This document shows, one piece after another, positions 41,775-50,379 of a stretch of DNA of 64,000 nt (within the stretch, counting starts at the first letter, position 1; each line of letters opens with the position of its first letter). The stretch covers positions 1 to 64,000 of the forward strand of contig NZ_BMTL01000015.1 in the NCBI RefSeq assembly GCF_014649655.1, written 5' to 3'. Below the pieces are notes generated by a model. The model did not search any database and had not been told where the DNA came from. It saw only the letters and a program-made list of their open reading frames with translations. Position numbers and translations under genes: made by a program. Source of the stretch: Streptomyces humidus (lineage in GTDB: Bacteria; Actinomycetota; Actinomycetes; Streptomycetales; Streptomycetaceae).

Positions 41775-43214
41775 TCACGCGTCGGCCTTGGACGAGGTGC
41801 GCGCCATGTTGCGGCGGATGGCGTACCAGCCCGCCACGAGCGCGGCGACGATCAGCGGCAGGCACAGCACGGTGGTGCGTCCGGCGCCGCCGTCGGCGTA
41901 CATGAGGACCAGGACCGAGGCGAGGAAGAACAGCGTCACGAGTTCGGTCCACGGGGAGCCCGGGAGGCGGTACGACGGGCGGGTCAGCTCGCCCTTCTGG
42001 GTCTTCTGCCAGAAGAGAAGGTGACAGATCATGATCATGCCCCAGGTGGAGAGGATGCCGATCGCCGCGAAGTTCAGGACGATCTCGAAGGCGTCCGCCG
42101 GGACGACGAAGTTGAGGCCGACGCCAAGGACACAGATACCGCTGGTCAGCAGGATGCCGCCGTACGGGACCTGGCTGCGGCTCATCACCGCGGTGAACTT
42201 CGGGGCGGAGCCGGACATCGCCATGGAGCGCAGGATGCGGCCGGTCGAGTACAGGCCGGAGTTGAGCGAGGACATCGCCGCGGTGAGGACGACGAGGTTC
42301 ATGACCCCGCCCGCCGCCGGGATGCCGACGTTGGACAGGACCGTCACGAAGGGGCTCTCGCCGGAGGTGTACTTGTTCCACGGCAGCAGCATCGACAGCA
42401 GGACCACCGAGCCGACGTAGAACAGGCCCACGCGCCACATGATCGAGTTGATCGCCTTCGGCATGATCTTCTCGGGGTTCTCGGTCTCGCCCGCGGCGAC
42501 GCCGACCAGTTCGACGGAGGCGTACGCGAAGACGACGCCCTGGATGATCAGCAGCATCGGCAGCAGGCCGTTGGGGAAGATGCCGCCGTTGTCGGTGATC
42601 AGCGACGGGCCGGGCGTGCCGCCGTCCACCGGGTGCTGGGTGACCAGCAGGAAGATCCCGATACACATGAAGATCACCAGCGCGCTGACCTTGACGATGG
42701 CGAACCAGAACTCCAGCTCCCCGAAGATCTTCACCGAGATGAGGTTCACGGTGAGGACCACGGCCAGGGCGATCAGGGCGATCACCCACTGCGGGATGTC
42801 GGAGAACATGCCCCAGTAGTGGGTGTAGGTGGCGACCGCCGTGATGTCGGCGATGCCGGTGGTGGCCCAGTTCAGGAAGTACATCCAGCCGGCCGTGTAC
42901 GCGCCCTTCTCGCCCATGAACTCGCGGGCGTAGGACACGAAGGCGCCGGAGGACGGGCGGTACAGGACGAGTTCGCCGAGGGCGCGCACCACGAGGAAGG
43001 CGAATATTCCGCAGACCGCGTAGGCGATGAAGAGGGAGGGGCCGGCGTCGGCGAGCCGGCCGCCCGCGCCGAGGAAGAGGCCGGTGCCGATGGCGCCGCC
43101 GATGGCGATCATGTTGACGTGCCGGGACTTCAGCGACTTGCTGTAGCCCGCGTCTCCGGCGTCGACGTGACGGGTCGAGGTGCGCGTCTCGTCTTTGAGG
43201 TGCTGTTCGCTCAC
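41775..43214 (-). CDS. ansP: APC family amino acid permease, probably for asparagine
   Basis: A 479-residue permease with 12 transmembrane helices. The N-terminal helix motif I-A-I-G-G-A-I-G-T-G-L-F-L-G (about 36-49) and the F-A-Y-A-S-V-E-L-V-G-V-A-A-G-E-T-E-N-P block (about 215-235) are those of the AnsP/GabP subgroup. Position next to asparaginase and a FadR regulator favours asparagine as substrate. The GTG at 43214 overlaps the regulator's stop by 4 bases. The open frame continues upstream through the regulator in another frame; that is not part of this gene. Confidence 0.88.
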   Translation of the reverse strand: MSEQHLKDETRTSTRHVDAGDAGYSKSLKSRHVNMIAIGGAIGTGLFLGAGGRLADAGPSLFIAYAVCGIFAFLVVRALGELVLYRPSSGAFVSYAREFMGEKGAYTAGWMYFLNWATTGIADITAVATYTHYWGMFSDIPQWVIALIALAVVLTVNLISVKIFGELEFWFAIVKVSALVIFMCIGIFLLVTQHPVDGGTPGPSLITDNGGIFPNGLLPMLLIIQGVVFAYASVELVGVAAGETENPEKIMPKAINSIMWRVGLFYVGSVVLLSMLLPWNKYTSGESPFVTVLSNVGIPAAGGVMNLVVLTAAMSSLNSGLYSTGRILRSMAMSGSAPKFTAVMSRSQVPYGGILLTSGICVLGVGLNFVVPADAFEIVLNFAAIGILSTWGMIMICHLLFWQKTQKGELTRPSYRLPGSPWTELVTLFFLASVLVLMYADGGAGRTTVLCLPLIVAALVAGWYAIRRNMARTSSKADA

Positions 43215-43942
43215 GCCTCGGGTCCGCCTTCCAGGGGAGAGTCGGCGCGCGGTGCGCGCACGATGTCGGTGAGGGTGGTCTCGACGCGGTCGAGGTGGTG
43301 GCTCATCGCCTCCACCGCGTCGGGCTCGGAACCGTCGATCAGGGCCTCGACGATCGCCCGGTGCTCGCGGTTCGACTGCTCGCGCCGGCCGCCCAGCTCG
43401 TTGAGGAAGGCCGACTGACGCGCCAGTGCGTCCCGGATCTCCTCGATGACCCGGCGGAAGACCGGGTTCTGGGCGGCTTCTGCGACAGCCAGGTGGAACA
43501 GGGTGTCCATCGCCACCCATGCGGTGGTGTCGGTCTCCCGCTCCATCCGGTCCAGCAGGTGGGCGAGGTGGTCCAGGTTCTCCGGGGTGCGGCGCAGGGC
43601 CGCGTACCCGGCGACCGGGATCTCGACGTGGCGGCGCACTTCGAGCAGGTCGCTGGCCGCGTAGTCGCCGAAGGTGGGGTCCTCGACGGTGTTGGCGACG
43701 ACGAAGGTGCCCTTGCCCGTCTTGGCGACGGTCAGCCCCATGGTCTGCAGCGCTCGCAGGGCCTCCCGCAGGACGGGCCGGGACACCTCGAGGGTGCGGC
43801 AGAGCTCCGCTTCGGAGGGGAGCTTGTCGCCGATGGGGTACTCGCCGCGCTCGATGGCGCCGCGGAGGTGGGTGAGGACCGCTTCCATGGCGCTGACGCG
43901 CCGCGGGGTCCGACCACCTGTCTGGCTGTCTGACAGGTTCAC
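43211..43942 (-). CDS. GntR/FadR family transcriptional regulator
   Basis: A 243-residue FadR-type regulator: winged helix at about 17-85 (P-S-E-A-E-L-C-R-T-L-E-V-S-R-P-V-L-R-E-A-L-R) and an all-helical FCD effector domain at about 95-225 with the metal-ligand pattern D-x-x-F-H (D-T-L-F-H) and later His. The effector may be a dicarboxylic or amino acid. A palindrome overlaps its translation start (43916-43938), suggesting autorepression. It is coupled to the permease gene. A downstream ATG (codon 19) could also serve. Confidence 0.88.
   Translation of the reverse strand: MNLSDSQTGGRTPRRVSAMEAVLTHLRGAIERGEYPIGDKLPSEAELCRTLEVSRPVLREALRALQTMGLTVAKTGKGTFVVANTVEDPTFGDYAASDLLEVRRHVEIPVAGYAALRRTPENLDHLAHLLDRMERETDTTAWVAMDTLFHLAVAEAAQNPVFRRVIEEIRDALARQSAFLNELGGRREQSNREHRAIVEALIDGSEPDAVEAMSHHLDRVETTLTDIVRAPRADSPLEGGPEA
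43916..43938. promoter_or_regulatory. Palindrome across the FadR start region: ACCTGTC / GACAGGT
   Basis: Perfect 7-base arms ACCTGTC (43916-43922) and GACAGGT (43932-43938) flank a 9-base spacer. The right arm is 2 bases from the GTG start, so the whole palindrome is within the first nine codons. A regulator bound here would block its own transcript elongation or a nearby promoter. Confidence 0.55.
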
Positions 43943-43987
43943 GGGAGTGATACTCCGGGTGGCCGGAGGCCCCTGTCAAGACGGTCG

Positions 43988-44038
43988 AAAACAAAAATTC
44001 AGGGGGCGGAGCGCCTGAATGGCGACTTCCGCCCCCTG
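43988..44038 (-). terminator. Rho-independent terminator after uppP
   Basis: Arms CAGGGGGCGGA (44000-44010) and TCCGCCCCCTG (44028-44038) form a perfect 11-bp stem with a 17-base loop, followed on the minus strand by AATTTTTGTTTT (43999-43988). This is a classic hairpin with U-tract, unusual for its clarity in this GC-rich DNA, and it separates uppP from the FadR operon. Confidence 0.85.
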
Positions 44039-44051
44039 GGGGCTCCACCGG

Positions 44052-44888
44052 TCAGCTGTCGAGGACCCCGGTGGCGAGCAGACCGAACAGCGCGAGACCG
44101 ACCACGACGCGGTAGATGACGAACGCGTTGAAGGAGTGCTTGGCGACGAACTTCAGCAGCCAGGCGATGGAGGCGTAGGCGACGACGAAGGACACGACGG
44201 TGCCGACGGCCAGGGGCGCGGCCCCCGCGCCGGTGCCCAGGGCGTCCTTCAGCTCGTAGATCCCGGCGCCGGTCAGGGCGGGGATGCCGAGGAAGAACGA
44301 CAGCCGGGTGGCGGCGACCCGGTCCAGGTCGAGGATGAGCGCGGTGGACATCGTGGCGCCGGAGCGGGAGAAGCCGGGGAAGAGCAGGGCGAGGATCTGG
44401 GAGCTGCCGACCAGCATCGCGTCCTTGAACGAGGTGTCGTCCTCGCCGCGCTTGTGCCGGCCCATCTGGTCGGCCGCCCACATCACCGCACTGCCGACGA
44501 TCAGCGAGCCCGCGACCACCCACAGCGAGGCCAGCGGCCCTTCGATCAGCGGCTTGGCAGCGAGGCCCACGACGACGATCGGGATGGTCGCGTAGATCAC
44601 CCACCAGGCGAACTTGTAGTCGTGCTGGTGGCGCTCCTCGCGGTCGCGCAGTCCCCTGAACCAGGCCGACACGATCCGCACGATGTCCTTGCGGAAGTAC
44701 ACGAGCACCGCGGCGATCGCCCCGACCTGGATGACTGCGGAGAAGCCGACGACGGCGTCGTCGTCGACCGGGATGTTCATCAGGCCTTCGGTGATCTTCA
44801 GATGTCCGGTCGAGGAGACGGGGAGGAACTCGGTCACTCCCTCGACGGCTCCGAGGACGACGGCTTGGCCGACGGAGATGGCGCTCAT
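44052..44888 (-). CDS. uppP: Undecaprenyl-diphosphatase (BacA/UppP)
   Basis: A 278-residue membrane phosphatase with eight or so helices and the two family motifs: E-G-V-T-E-F-L-P-V-S-S-T-G-H-L near residues 14-28 and F-S-R-S-G-A-T-M-S-T near 170-180. It dephosphorylates undecaprenyl pyrophosphate to recycle the lipid carrier for peptidoglycan and other envelope polymers. It is a single gene followed by a strong terminator; the chromosome probably has another copy since actinomycetes often have two, which I cannot verify. Confidence 0.93.
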   Translation of the reverse strand: MSAISVGQAVVLGAVEGVTEFLPVSSTGHLKITEGLMNIPVDDDAVVGFSAVIQVGAIAAVLVYFRKDIVRIVSAWFRGLRDREERHQHDYKFAWWVIYATIPIVVVGLAAKPLIEGPLASLWVVAGSLIVGSAVMWAADQMGRHKRGEDDTSFKDAMLVGSSQILALLFPGFSRSGATMSTALILDLDRVAATRLSFFLGIPALTGAGIYELKDALGTGAGAAPLAVGTVVSFVVAYASIAWLLKFVAKHSFNAFVIYRVVVGLALFGLLATGVLDS

Positions 44889-44994
44889 GGAATCCAGTTC
44901 TGAGGAGAGGAATCGGTCGACAGCGTTGTAGACGGTCCGGTGTCGTACACAGTCCTACCAGGCCCGCAGCAGGCCGGAGGCAGCCCCGATTCTC

Positions 44995-45360
44995 TTACGG
45001 CCACACCCACTGGCCCAGCGCCACCCCCGCGGACGCCGCCCCCAGACCCGCCGCCACGCTCGCGACGACGTTGACGGCGGCGTAGAGGCCCGCGCCGGTC
45101 TCGGTCAGCCGCAGTGTCTCGTAGGAGAACGTGGAGTACGTCGTCAGCGCCCCGCACAGGCCCGTCCCCAGGAACAACCGCAGGTCGGGGGCAACGCCGG
45201 CCGCGCCGGTCAGCGTGCCGAGCACCAGGCATCCGACGACGTTGACGACGAAGGTGCCCCAGGGGAACACCGAGTCGTGCCGGGACTGCACCGTGCGGTC
45301 GGTCAGATACCGCAGCGGGGCGCCGATCATCCCGCCCACGACGACCACCAGCCAGTTCAC
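44995..45360 (-). CDS. crcB: Fluoride efflux protein CrcB (Fluc), second copy
   Basis: A 121-residue four-helix membrane protein of the Fluc fluoride channel family. Hallmarks are G-x-x-G-A-x-x-R-Y (M-I-G-A-P-L-R-Y-L near 15), N-V-V-G-C-L-V-L-G near 42, and G-T-G-L-C-G-A-L-T-T-Y-S-T-F-S-Y-E near 70-86. Its ATG overlaps the stop of the DUF190 gene by 4 bases. With the other CrcB it probably forms a heterodimeric channel. Confidence 0.93.
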   Translation of the reverse strand: MNWLVVVVGGMIGAPLRYLTDRTVQSRHDSVFPWGTFVVNVVGCLVLGTLTGAAGVAPDLRLFLGTGLCGALTTYSTFSYETLRLTETGAGLYAAVNVVASVAAGLGAASAGVALGQWVWP

Positions 45361-45737
45361 AACCAGTTCTTACCCTTCGTGCCCGAATCGCCCTGGTTCT
45401 CGTCGCGGCCCACGTACCTGATCACCTCGCAGGGATCGAGGGTGACCATCCCTTCCGTGACCAGTTCGTCGAGCTGGGGCAGGAAGGCCCGCACCCGGTC
45501 CTCGGTGTCCACGACGACCACCGCCACCGGCAGGTCCTCGCTGAGCGAGAGCAGCCGGGAGGTGTGGATGCGCGAGGACGCGCCGAAGCCCTCGATGCCG
45601 CGGAAGACGCTGGCGCCGGCGAGACCGGCCGCGTGGGCGCGGTGCACGATCTCCGTGTACAGGGGTTTGCGGTGCCAGGTGTCGTTCTCGCCGATGAGGA
45701 CGGTCAGCCGCAGGGCGCTGCCGGTCAGCCTGGTCAT
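45357..45737 (-). CDS. DUF190 domain protein associated with CrcB
   Basis: A 126-residue DUF190 protein with a P-II-like ferredoxin fold: L-R-L-T-V-L-I-G-E-N-D-T-W-H-R-K-P-L-Y opens it and V-A-V-V-V-V-D-T-E follows near 72. It sits between two crcB genes and overlaps both by 4 bases, a common arrangement in actinobacteria. A regulatory role in fluoride export has been proposed from context; the sequence alone does not show it. GGAGG precedes the ATG at 45737. Confidence 0.87.
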   Translation of the reverse strand: MTRLTGSALRLTVLIGENDTWHRKPLYTEIVHRAHAAGLAGASVFRGIEGFGASSRIHTSRLLSLSEDLPVAVVVVDTEDRVRAFLPQLDELVTEGMVTLDPCEVIRYVGRDENQGDSGTKGKNWL

Positions 45738-46189
45738 CGCTGCCTCCACAGGAGAACGCGGCGGGTCGCCATGGCAGCGAGCCACACCGCGAAGAGGGCC
45801 GCGAACAGGGTCGCGGCGAGGTAGGTCAGGGCCGTGCCGGGGCGGCCCTCGCCGAGCAGCCCGCGGATGTCGACGGCGTACGTCGAGAAGGTCGTGAAGC
45901 CGCCGAGCACGCCGGTGCCGAGGAAGGGGCGCACCAGCCGGTGGGCGGTCACCGCCTCGGTGATCAGCACCAGGAACACGCCGATCACCGCGCAGCCGAC
46001 GACGTTCACCCAGAGCGTGGTCCAGGGGAATCCGCCCGTCCTCGTGGGCCACCACAGCGAGGCGGCGTAGCGGGCGGCGGCGCCGATGCCGCCTCCGGCG
46101 GCCACGACGGCGACCACGGGGAGCTGCCCGGGCCCGCCGCTCGCGCGCGGGGCGCCGGTGCGAAGGCTCCCGGCCTCCGGAGCTTTCAT
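45734..46189 (-). CDS. crcB: Fluoride efflux protein CrcB (Fluc), first copy
   Basis: A 151-residue Fluc-type protein with a 30-residue Gly/Pro/Ala lead and then four helices. Hallmarks are G-A-A-A-R-Y near 45, N-V-V-G-C-A-V-I-G near 70 and G-T-G-V-L-G-G-F-T-T-F-S-T-Y near 98-110. It is the first gene of the crcB-DUF190-crcB operon. I started at the ATG at 46189 with GAGAGG upstream; the open frame goes further to 46252. No fluoride riboswitch could be recognised in the upstream gap. Confidence 0.9.
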   Translation of the reverse strand: MKAPEAGSLRTGAPRASGGPGQLPVVAVVAAGGGIGAAARYAASLWWPTRTGGFPWTTLWVNVVGCAVIGVFLVLITEAVTAHRLVRPFLGTGVLGGFTTFSTYAVDIRGLLGEGRPGTALTYLAATLFAALFAVWLAAMATRRVLLWRQR

Positions 46190-46453
46190 GTCGTACCTCT
46201 CCCGCCCGGTCCGGGGCCACCGCACCTCTTCGGAGTGATCACGGCCGGGCACCAGCGTAACCCCGTCCCACGCGGCCGCAGGGGACTCGCGGACCGCCGG
46301 CCCCGCTCCGGGAGGCTGCCCGGAAGCAGCCGGCCGCCGGTGTCGCGGACGCCGGTGACCACGCGGGATGCGGAACGCCGGCGGATGGCGGGAAAGACGG
46401 GCCGGGGCCCGCCCGCGCGCTGCGGACGGGCCCCGCCCTGTCGGGCCGACGTC

Positions 46454-48022
46454 TCAGCGGTGGCTGAACCACGCCATGGAGGAAAGGGCCCTGTCGTCGT
46501 ATCCGAACAGCGCCTGGTTCTCCCAGCCGTTGCCGGAGGCGGCGTCGGCCGGGTCCCAGCCGTTGCCGGCGACGGCGGTCCAGGTCGCCTCCCAGTAGAA
46601 GACGCCGAGGCCGCGGCCGTTCGGGACGGCCTCCACGATGTCGGCGACGGTGTTCATCCAGGCGAGCTGACCGGCGGCGGTCGCCGGGTAGCCGGTGACC
46701 AGCTCACCCGTGGTGTCGATCTGGTTGACGAGGGAGTCGTCGCTGTCGAGACGGAAGGGGTAGGCCGTCTCGGCCACGAAGACGGGCTTGGCGTAGCGGG
46801 AGGCCACGTCGTCCAGGGTGGCCTGGGCGGCGGCCACGGAGCCGTGCCAGTAGCCGTAGTACGACAGGCCGATCACGTCGTAGTCGACGCCGTAGGTCCT
46901 GGCGTTGTCGAACCACCAGCGCACGGCGCCGTCGTCGCCGGCGTTCGCCAGGTGCAGCGCGACCCGGGTACCGGAGGAGACCGCCTTCACGGCGCTGTAG
47001 CCGGAGTTGACGAGCCCGGCGAGCTGCGGCCAGTTGTCCGTGGAGCCCTCGGACCACAGCATGCCGCCGTTGATCTCGTTGCCGACCTGGACCATGTCCG
47101 CCGTCGTGCCCTGGGACTTGAGGGCGTTGAGGACGTCGTAGGTGTGCTGGTAGACGTCCGTCTTCAGCTGACTGTAGGAGTGGCCGGACCAGGCGGCGGG
47201 CTTGGTCTGCTTGCCCGGGTCGGCCCAGGTGTCGGAGTAGTGGAAGTCGACCAGCAGCTTCATGCCGGCGGCCTTGATCCGCTTGGCCATGGCCAGCACG
47301 TGCGCCTTGTCGTTGTAGCCGTCCGCGGGGTTCACCCACACCTTGAGGCGCGCGTAGTTCATCCCCGCGTTCTTCAGGATGGCGACCGCGTCGCCGGTGG
47401 AACCGGAGGCGGTCCTGTAGACGCCGCCCTTGGCCTCGCTCTTGGCGAGGGAGGAGATGTCCGCGCCCTTGACGGACAGACCGGTGGAGCCCGAACCGAA
47501 GGTCAGGTCGTCGACATTGATCCAGTTGCCGGCGTTCGCGTCACTGTTGATGCTGATGGTGCACTGGTTGTTGGTGACGTTGACCGACGTGACGATCCGT
47601 ACCCAACTGCTGGACGACACCGGCAGGTCGGTGCGCTGCTCGGCGCTGCCGCAGTTCTTCAGTGCCAGGTACGCGGCTTTCTGGCCGCCGCCGGAGCGCA
47701 CCCAGGCGGTGAGCTTGTAGGCGCCGTTGGGGAGGCCGGACAGGTACTGGTACGTCTCGACCTTGTAGGCGGAGGCCGACCAGTGCGAGAGGCGGTAGCT
47801 CCCGCCGTGGCCGCCGGACTCGGTGAAGGAGGCGGAGTTCTGGCCGGCCGCCGAGTACGTCGACCAGCCGGCCGGTGTCGCGGTGCCGGTCGCGTCGCTC
47901 TCGAAGCCGCCGTTGGCCAGGGTGGTGGCCGCCTGCGCGGTCTGCGCGGGCAGGGCGGTGAGAGCGAGCCCGGCGGCGAGCGGCAGCAGCAGGGCCCTGA
48001 GGGTGCGTCTGGGATGGAACAT
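46454..48022 (-). CDS. Secreted arabinogalactan endo-beta-1,4-galactanase (GH53) with N-terminal carbohydrate-binding domain
   Basis: A 522-residue exported enzyme: signal peptide (about 1-31), a beta-sandwich carbohydrate-binding-like domain (about 35-178, with conserved Trp and Tyr) and a GH53 barrel (about 185-522). The acid/base Glu is in Q-V-G-N-E-I-N-G-G near 330 and the nucleophile in F-V-A-E-T-A-Y-P-F near 425. It cleaves beta-1,4-galactan side chains of pectin outside the cell. The linked GH42 gene lies 104 bp upstream on the same strand, so one transcript is likely. Confidence 0.92.
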   Translation of the reverse strand: MFHPRRTLRALLLPLAAGLALTALPAQTAQAATTLANGGFESDATGTATPAGWSTYSAAGQNSASFTESGGHGGSYRLSHWSASAYKVETYQYLSGLPNGAYKLTAWVRSGGGQKAAYLALKNCGSAEQRTDLPVSSSSWVRIVTSVNVTNNQCTISINSDANAGNWINVDDLTFGSGSTGLSVKGADISSLAKSEAKGGVYRTASGSTGDAVAILKNAGMNYARLKVWVNPADGYNDKAHVLAMAKRIKAAGMKLLVDFHYSDTWADPGKQTKPAAWSGHSYSQLKTDVYQHTYDVLNALKSQGTTADMVQVGNEINGGMLWSEGSTDNWPQLAGLVNSGYSAVKAVSSGTRVALHLANAGDDGAVRWWFDNARTYGVDYDVIGLSYYGYWHGSVAAAQATLDDVASRYAKPVFVAETAYPFRLDSDDSLVNQIDTTGELVTGYPATAAGQLAWMNTVADIVEAVPNGRGLGVFYWEATWTAVAGNGWDPADAASGNGWENQALFGYDDRALSSMAWFSHR

Positions 48023-48126
48023 CGTCGTCCGTCGTCCCTTCGACGTGATGGGTTGGGGTTCCCTCGTGGGGGTGAGGGCCCCCTCCGCCCGCGGCTCGCG
48101 GCTCCACGGGCGAAGAGGGAGTCGGC

Positions 48127-50148
48127 TCAGCCGTCGAGTCTCACGACCCGGACGGCTCCGGCCGGGACCGCCAGGCGGCCCGCGGCGCGTTCGCCCGTCA
48201 GCAGCTCGGTGCCGGACGTCTCCAGCGGCACCTTGGCGTCGACGGCGGTGTGGTTGATCGCGAAGAGGTAGCTGCCCGTCCCGCCGGAGCGGCGCACGAC
48301 CTCGACGTCGCGCGGCAGATCGGCGCGCGGTGCGATCCCCGCGTCCTGCGCGGCCCGGGCGAGCAGCGCGTCCAGGCCCTCCTGGCCGAGGCGTGTGGAG
48401 ACGTACCAGGCCGCGCCCTCGCCGAGACGGTGCCGGGTGACGGCGGGGTGGCCGGCGGCGAGTCCGTCCACGTACGTCCAGACGGTCTCGGCGCCGCGCG
48501 GCACCACGAACTCCGTCCAGACGTCGCCGCCGAGCCCGCATCCGTCGGGGCCCGTGAGCCGCACGCTCTCGCCCTGGAGCAGCGGGGAGAACTCCTCGAC
48601 GGTCAGGCCGAGGACGTCCCGCAGCGCCCCCGGACAGGCCCCTTCGTGGACGGCGTCGTGCTCGTCGACGATGCCCGAGAAGTACGACACCACCAGGGTG
48701 CCGCCGTTCTCCACGTACGCCCGGAGGTTGTCCGCGGCCGCCTCGGTCATCAGGTAGAGGGCGGGCGCGACGACCAGCGGGTACGCCGACAGATCGGTCT
48801 CGGGGTGGGCGAAGTCCACGGTGAGGTGGCGGTCGTAGAGGGCCTCGTAGAAGGCGTCGGCGCGCTCGCGCGCGTCGGCGTCCTCGCTGGGGCGCCAGGC
48901 GAGGTTCTGCGCCCACCAGGAGTGCCAGTCCCACAGGACCGCCACGTCGGCCTCGGTGCGGGTGCCGCGCAGGGCGGCGAGGGAGTCGAGCGAGGCGCCG
49001 AGCTCGACGACCTCGCGCCACACACGCGTGTCGGTGCCACCGTGCGGGACCATCGCCGAGTGGAACTTCTCGGCGCCGCGCCGGGACTGCCGCCACTGGA
49101 AGAACATGGCGCCCTCGGAGCCGCGGGCCACGTGCGCCAGTGAGTTGCGGGCCATCTGGCCGGGGGCCTTGGCGGGGTTGCGCGGCTGCCAGTTGATCCC
49201 CGAGGTGGAGTGCTCCAGCAGGATCCAGGGCGCTCCGGCGCCGACGGAGCGGGTGAGGTCGGCGGCCATCGCGAGGTTGACGTGGGTACGGCGGCCGTCG
49301 GTGATCAGGTAGTGGTCGTTGGTGACGATGTCGACCTCACGGCCCCAGGCCCAGTAGTCGACGGAGTCGCACTGGCTGAGGGCGGTCATGAAGTTGGTCG
49401 TCACCGGGACGCCGGGGGCGAGGCGGTGCAGGATGTCCCGCTCCGCGCAGAAGTTCTCGCGCATGGTGGCGTCGGCGAACCGTTTGTAGTCCAGGGCCTG
49501 GCCCGGGTTGCCGACGGTCGGGGTGGCGCGCGGCGGGTTGACGTCCTCGAAGCTCGCGTAGCGCTGGCCCCAGAAGGCGGTTCCCCAGGCCGCGTTGACC
49601 ACGTCGACCGTGCCGTACGTCGTCGCCAGCCAGCGGCGGAAGTGGGCGGCGCAGGAGTCGCAGTAGCAGGCGGAGACAGGGACGCCGTACTCGTTGTGCA
49701 CGTGCCACATCGCCAGCGCCGGGTGGTCCGCGTACCGCTCGGCGAGGCGCGTGGTGATGTTCGCCGCGGCGGCGCGGTAGTCCGCGTTGCTGTGGCAGAT
49801 CGCGCCGCGGGAACCGAACTCGTGGCGTACGCCCTCGGCGGTGACGGGCAGGGCCTCGGGATGGTCGCGGTAGAACCACACGGGCGGGACGACGGTGGGC
49901 GTGCCCAGGTCGACGCGGATGCCGTTCTCGTGCAGCAGGCCGAGGACACGGTCGAGCCAGCCGAAGTCGTACTCGCCCGGCGCGGGCTCCAGCAGCGCCC
50001 AGGAGAAGATCCCGACGCTGACCATGGTGACGCCTGCCTCCCGCATCAGCCGGACGTCGTCCTGCCAGACGGTTTCCGGCCACTGCTCGGGGTTGTAGTC
50101 CCCCCCGAAGGCGAGCCTGGCGAGGCCCCTGGGGCTGGTCTCCGGCAT
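48127..50148 (-). CDS. GH42 beta-galactosidase (galactooligosaccharide hydrolase)
   Basis: A 673-residue cytoplasmic enzyme of usual length. The acid/base Glu is in M-W-H-V-H-N-E-Y-G near 145 and the nucleophile in I-L-L-E-H-S-T-S-G near 310. The zinc-cluster Cys of GH42 are seen as C-Y-C-D-S-C near 160. It releases galactose from oligosaccharides imported by the adjacent ABC system. AGGAGA lies 7 bases before the ATG at 50148. It is divergent from the ABC operon across a LacI-type operator. Confidence 0.92.
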   Translation of the reverse strand: MPETSPRGLARLAFGGDYNPEQWPETVWQDDVRLMREAGVTMVSVGIFSWALLEPAPGEYDFGWLDRVLGLLHENGIRVDLGTPTVVPPVWFYRDHPEALPVTAEGVRHEFGSRGAICHSNADYRAAAANITTRLAERYADHPALAMWHVHNEYGVPVSACYCDSCAAHFRRWLATTYGTVDVVNAAWGTAFWGQRYASFEDVNPPRATPTVGNPGQALDYKRFADATMRENFCAERDILHRLAPGVPVTTNFMTALSQCDSVDYWAWGREVDIVTNDHYLITDGRRTHVNLAMAADLTRSVGAGAPWILLEHSTSGINWQPRNPAKAPGQMARNSLAHVARGSEGAMFFQWRQSRRGAEKFHSAMVPHGGTDTRVWREVVELGASLDSLAALRGTRTEADVAVLWDWHSWWAQNLAWRPSEDADARERADAFYEALYDRHLTVDFAHPETDLSAYPLVVAPALYLMTEAAADNLRAYVENGGTLVVSYFSGIVDEHDAVHEGACPGALRDVLGLTVEEFSPLLQGESVRLTGPDGCGLGGDVWTEFVVPRGAETVWTYVDGLAAGHPAVTRHRLGEGAAWYVSTRLGQEGLDALLARAAQDAGIAPRADLPRDVEVVRRSGGTGSYLFAINHTAVDAKVPLETSGTELLTGERAAGRLAVPAGAVRVVRLDG

Positions 50149-50236
50149 GGATGTCTCCTGATTATTTCGATCATTTGGGAACGTGCACACACAGCAGCGG
50201 CGTTCGATGCCCAACATAACCGCACAGCAACAACCA

Positions 50237-50279
50237 TTGACAAGTGTCCGGGATGTTTCTCTACTGTGAACGCTCACAG
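50237..50279 (+). promoter_or_regulatory. ABC operon promoter with LacI-type operator
   Basis: TTGACA (50237-50242) and TACTGT (50262-50267) are 19 bases apart. CTGTGAACGCTCACAG (50264-50279) is a 16-base palindrome with one mismatched pair around a CG centre, matching the TGTGAnCGnTCACA operator layout of LacI-family regulators, and it overlaps the -10. The regulator is very likely the LacI protein at 53539. The same site can also affect the divergent GH42-GH53 transcript. Confidence 0.75.
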
Positions 50280-50379
50280 ACAGCATGACGGGGCCCCGCG
50301 CGACGGTCGGGGCCCCGGTCGTGCCATTCGCATGGCAGGTTTCCGCATCGGGCGGAGACCCAGGTCAGGGGAGAGATCC

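Noticed and set aside
46190..46270. Fluoride riboswitch upstream of the first crcB
   Set aside because: I looked for the conserved fluoride aptamer pattern and could not find its conserved blocks; nothing supports a riboswitch here.
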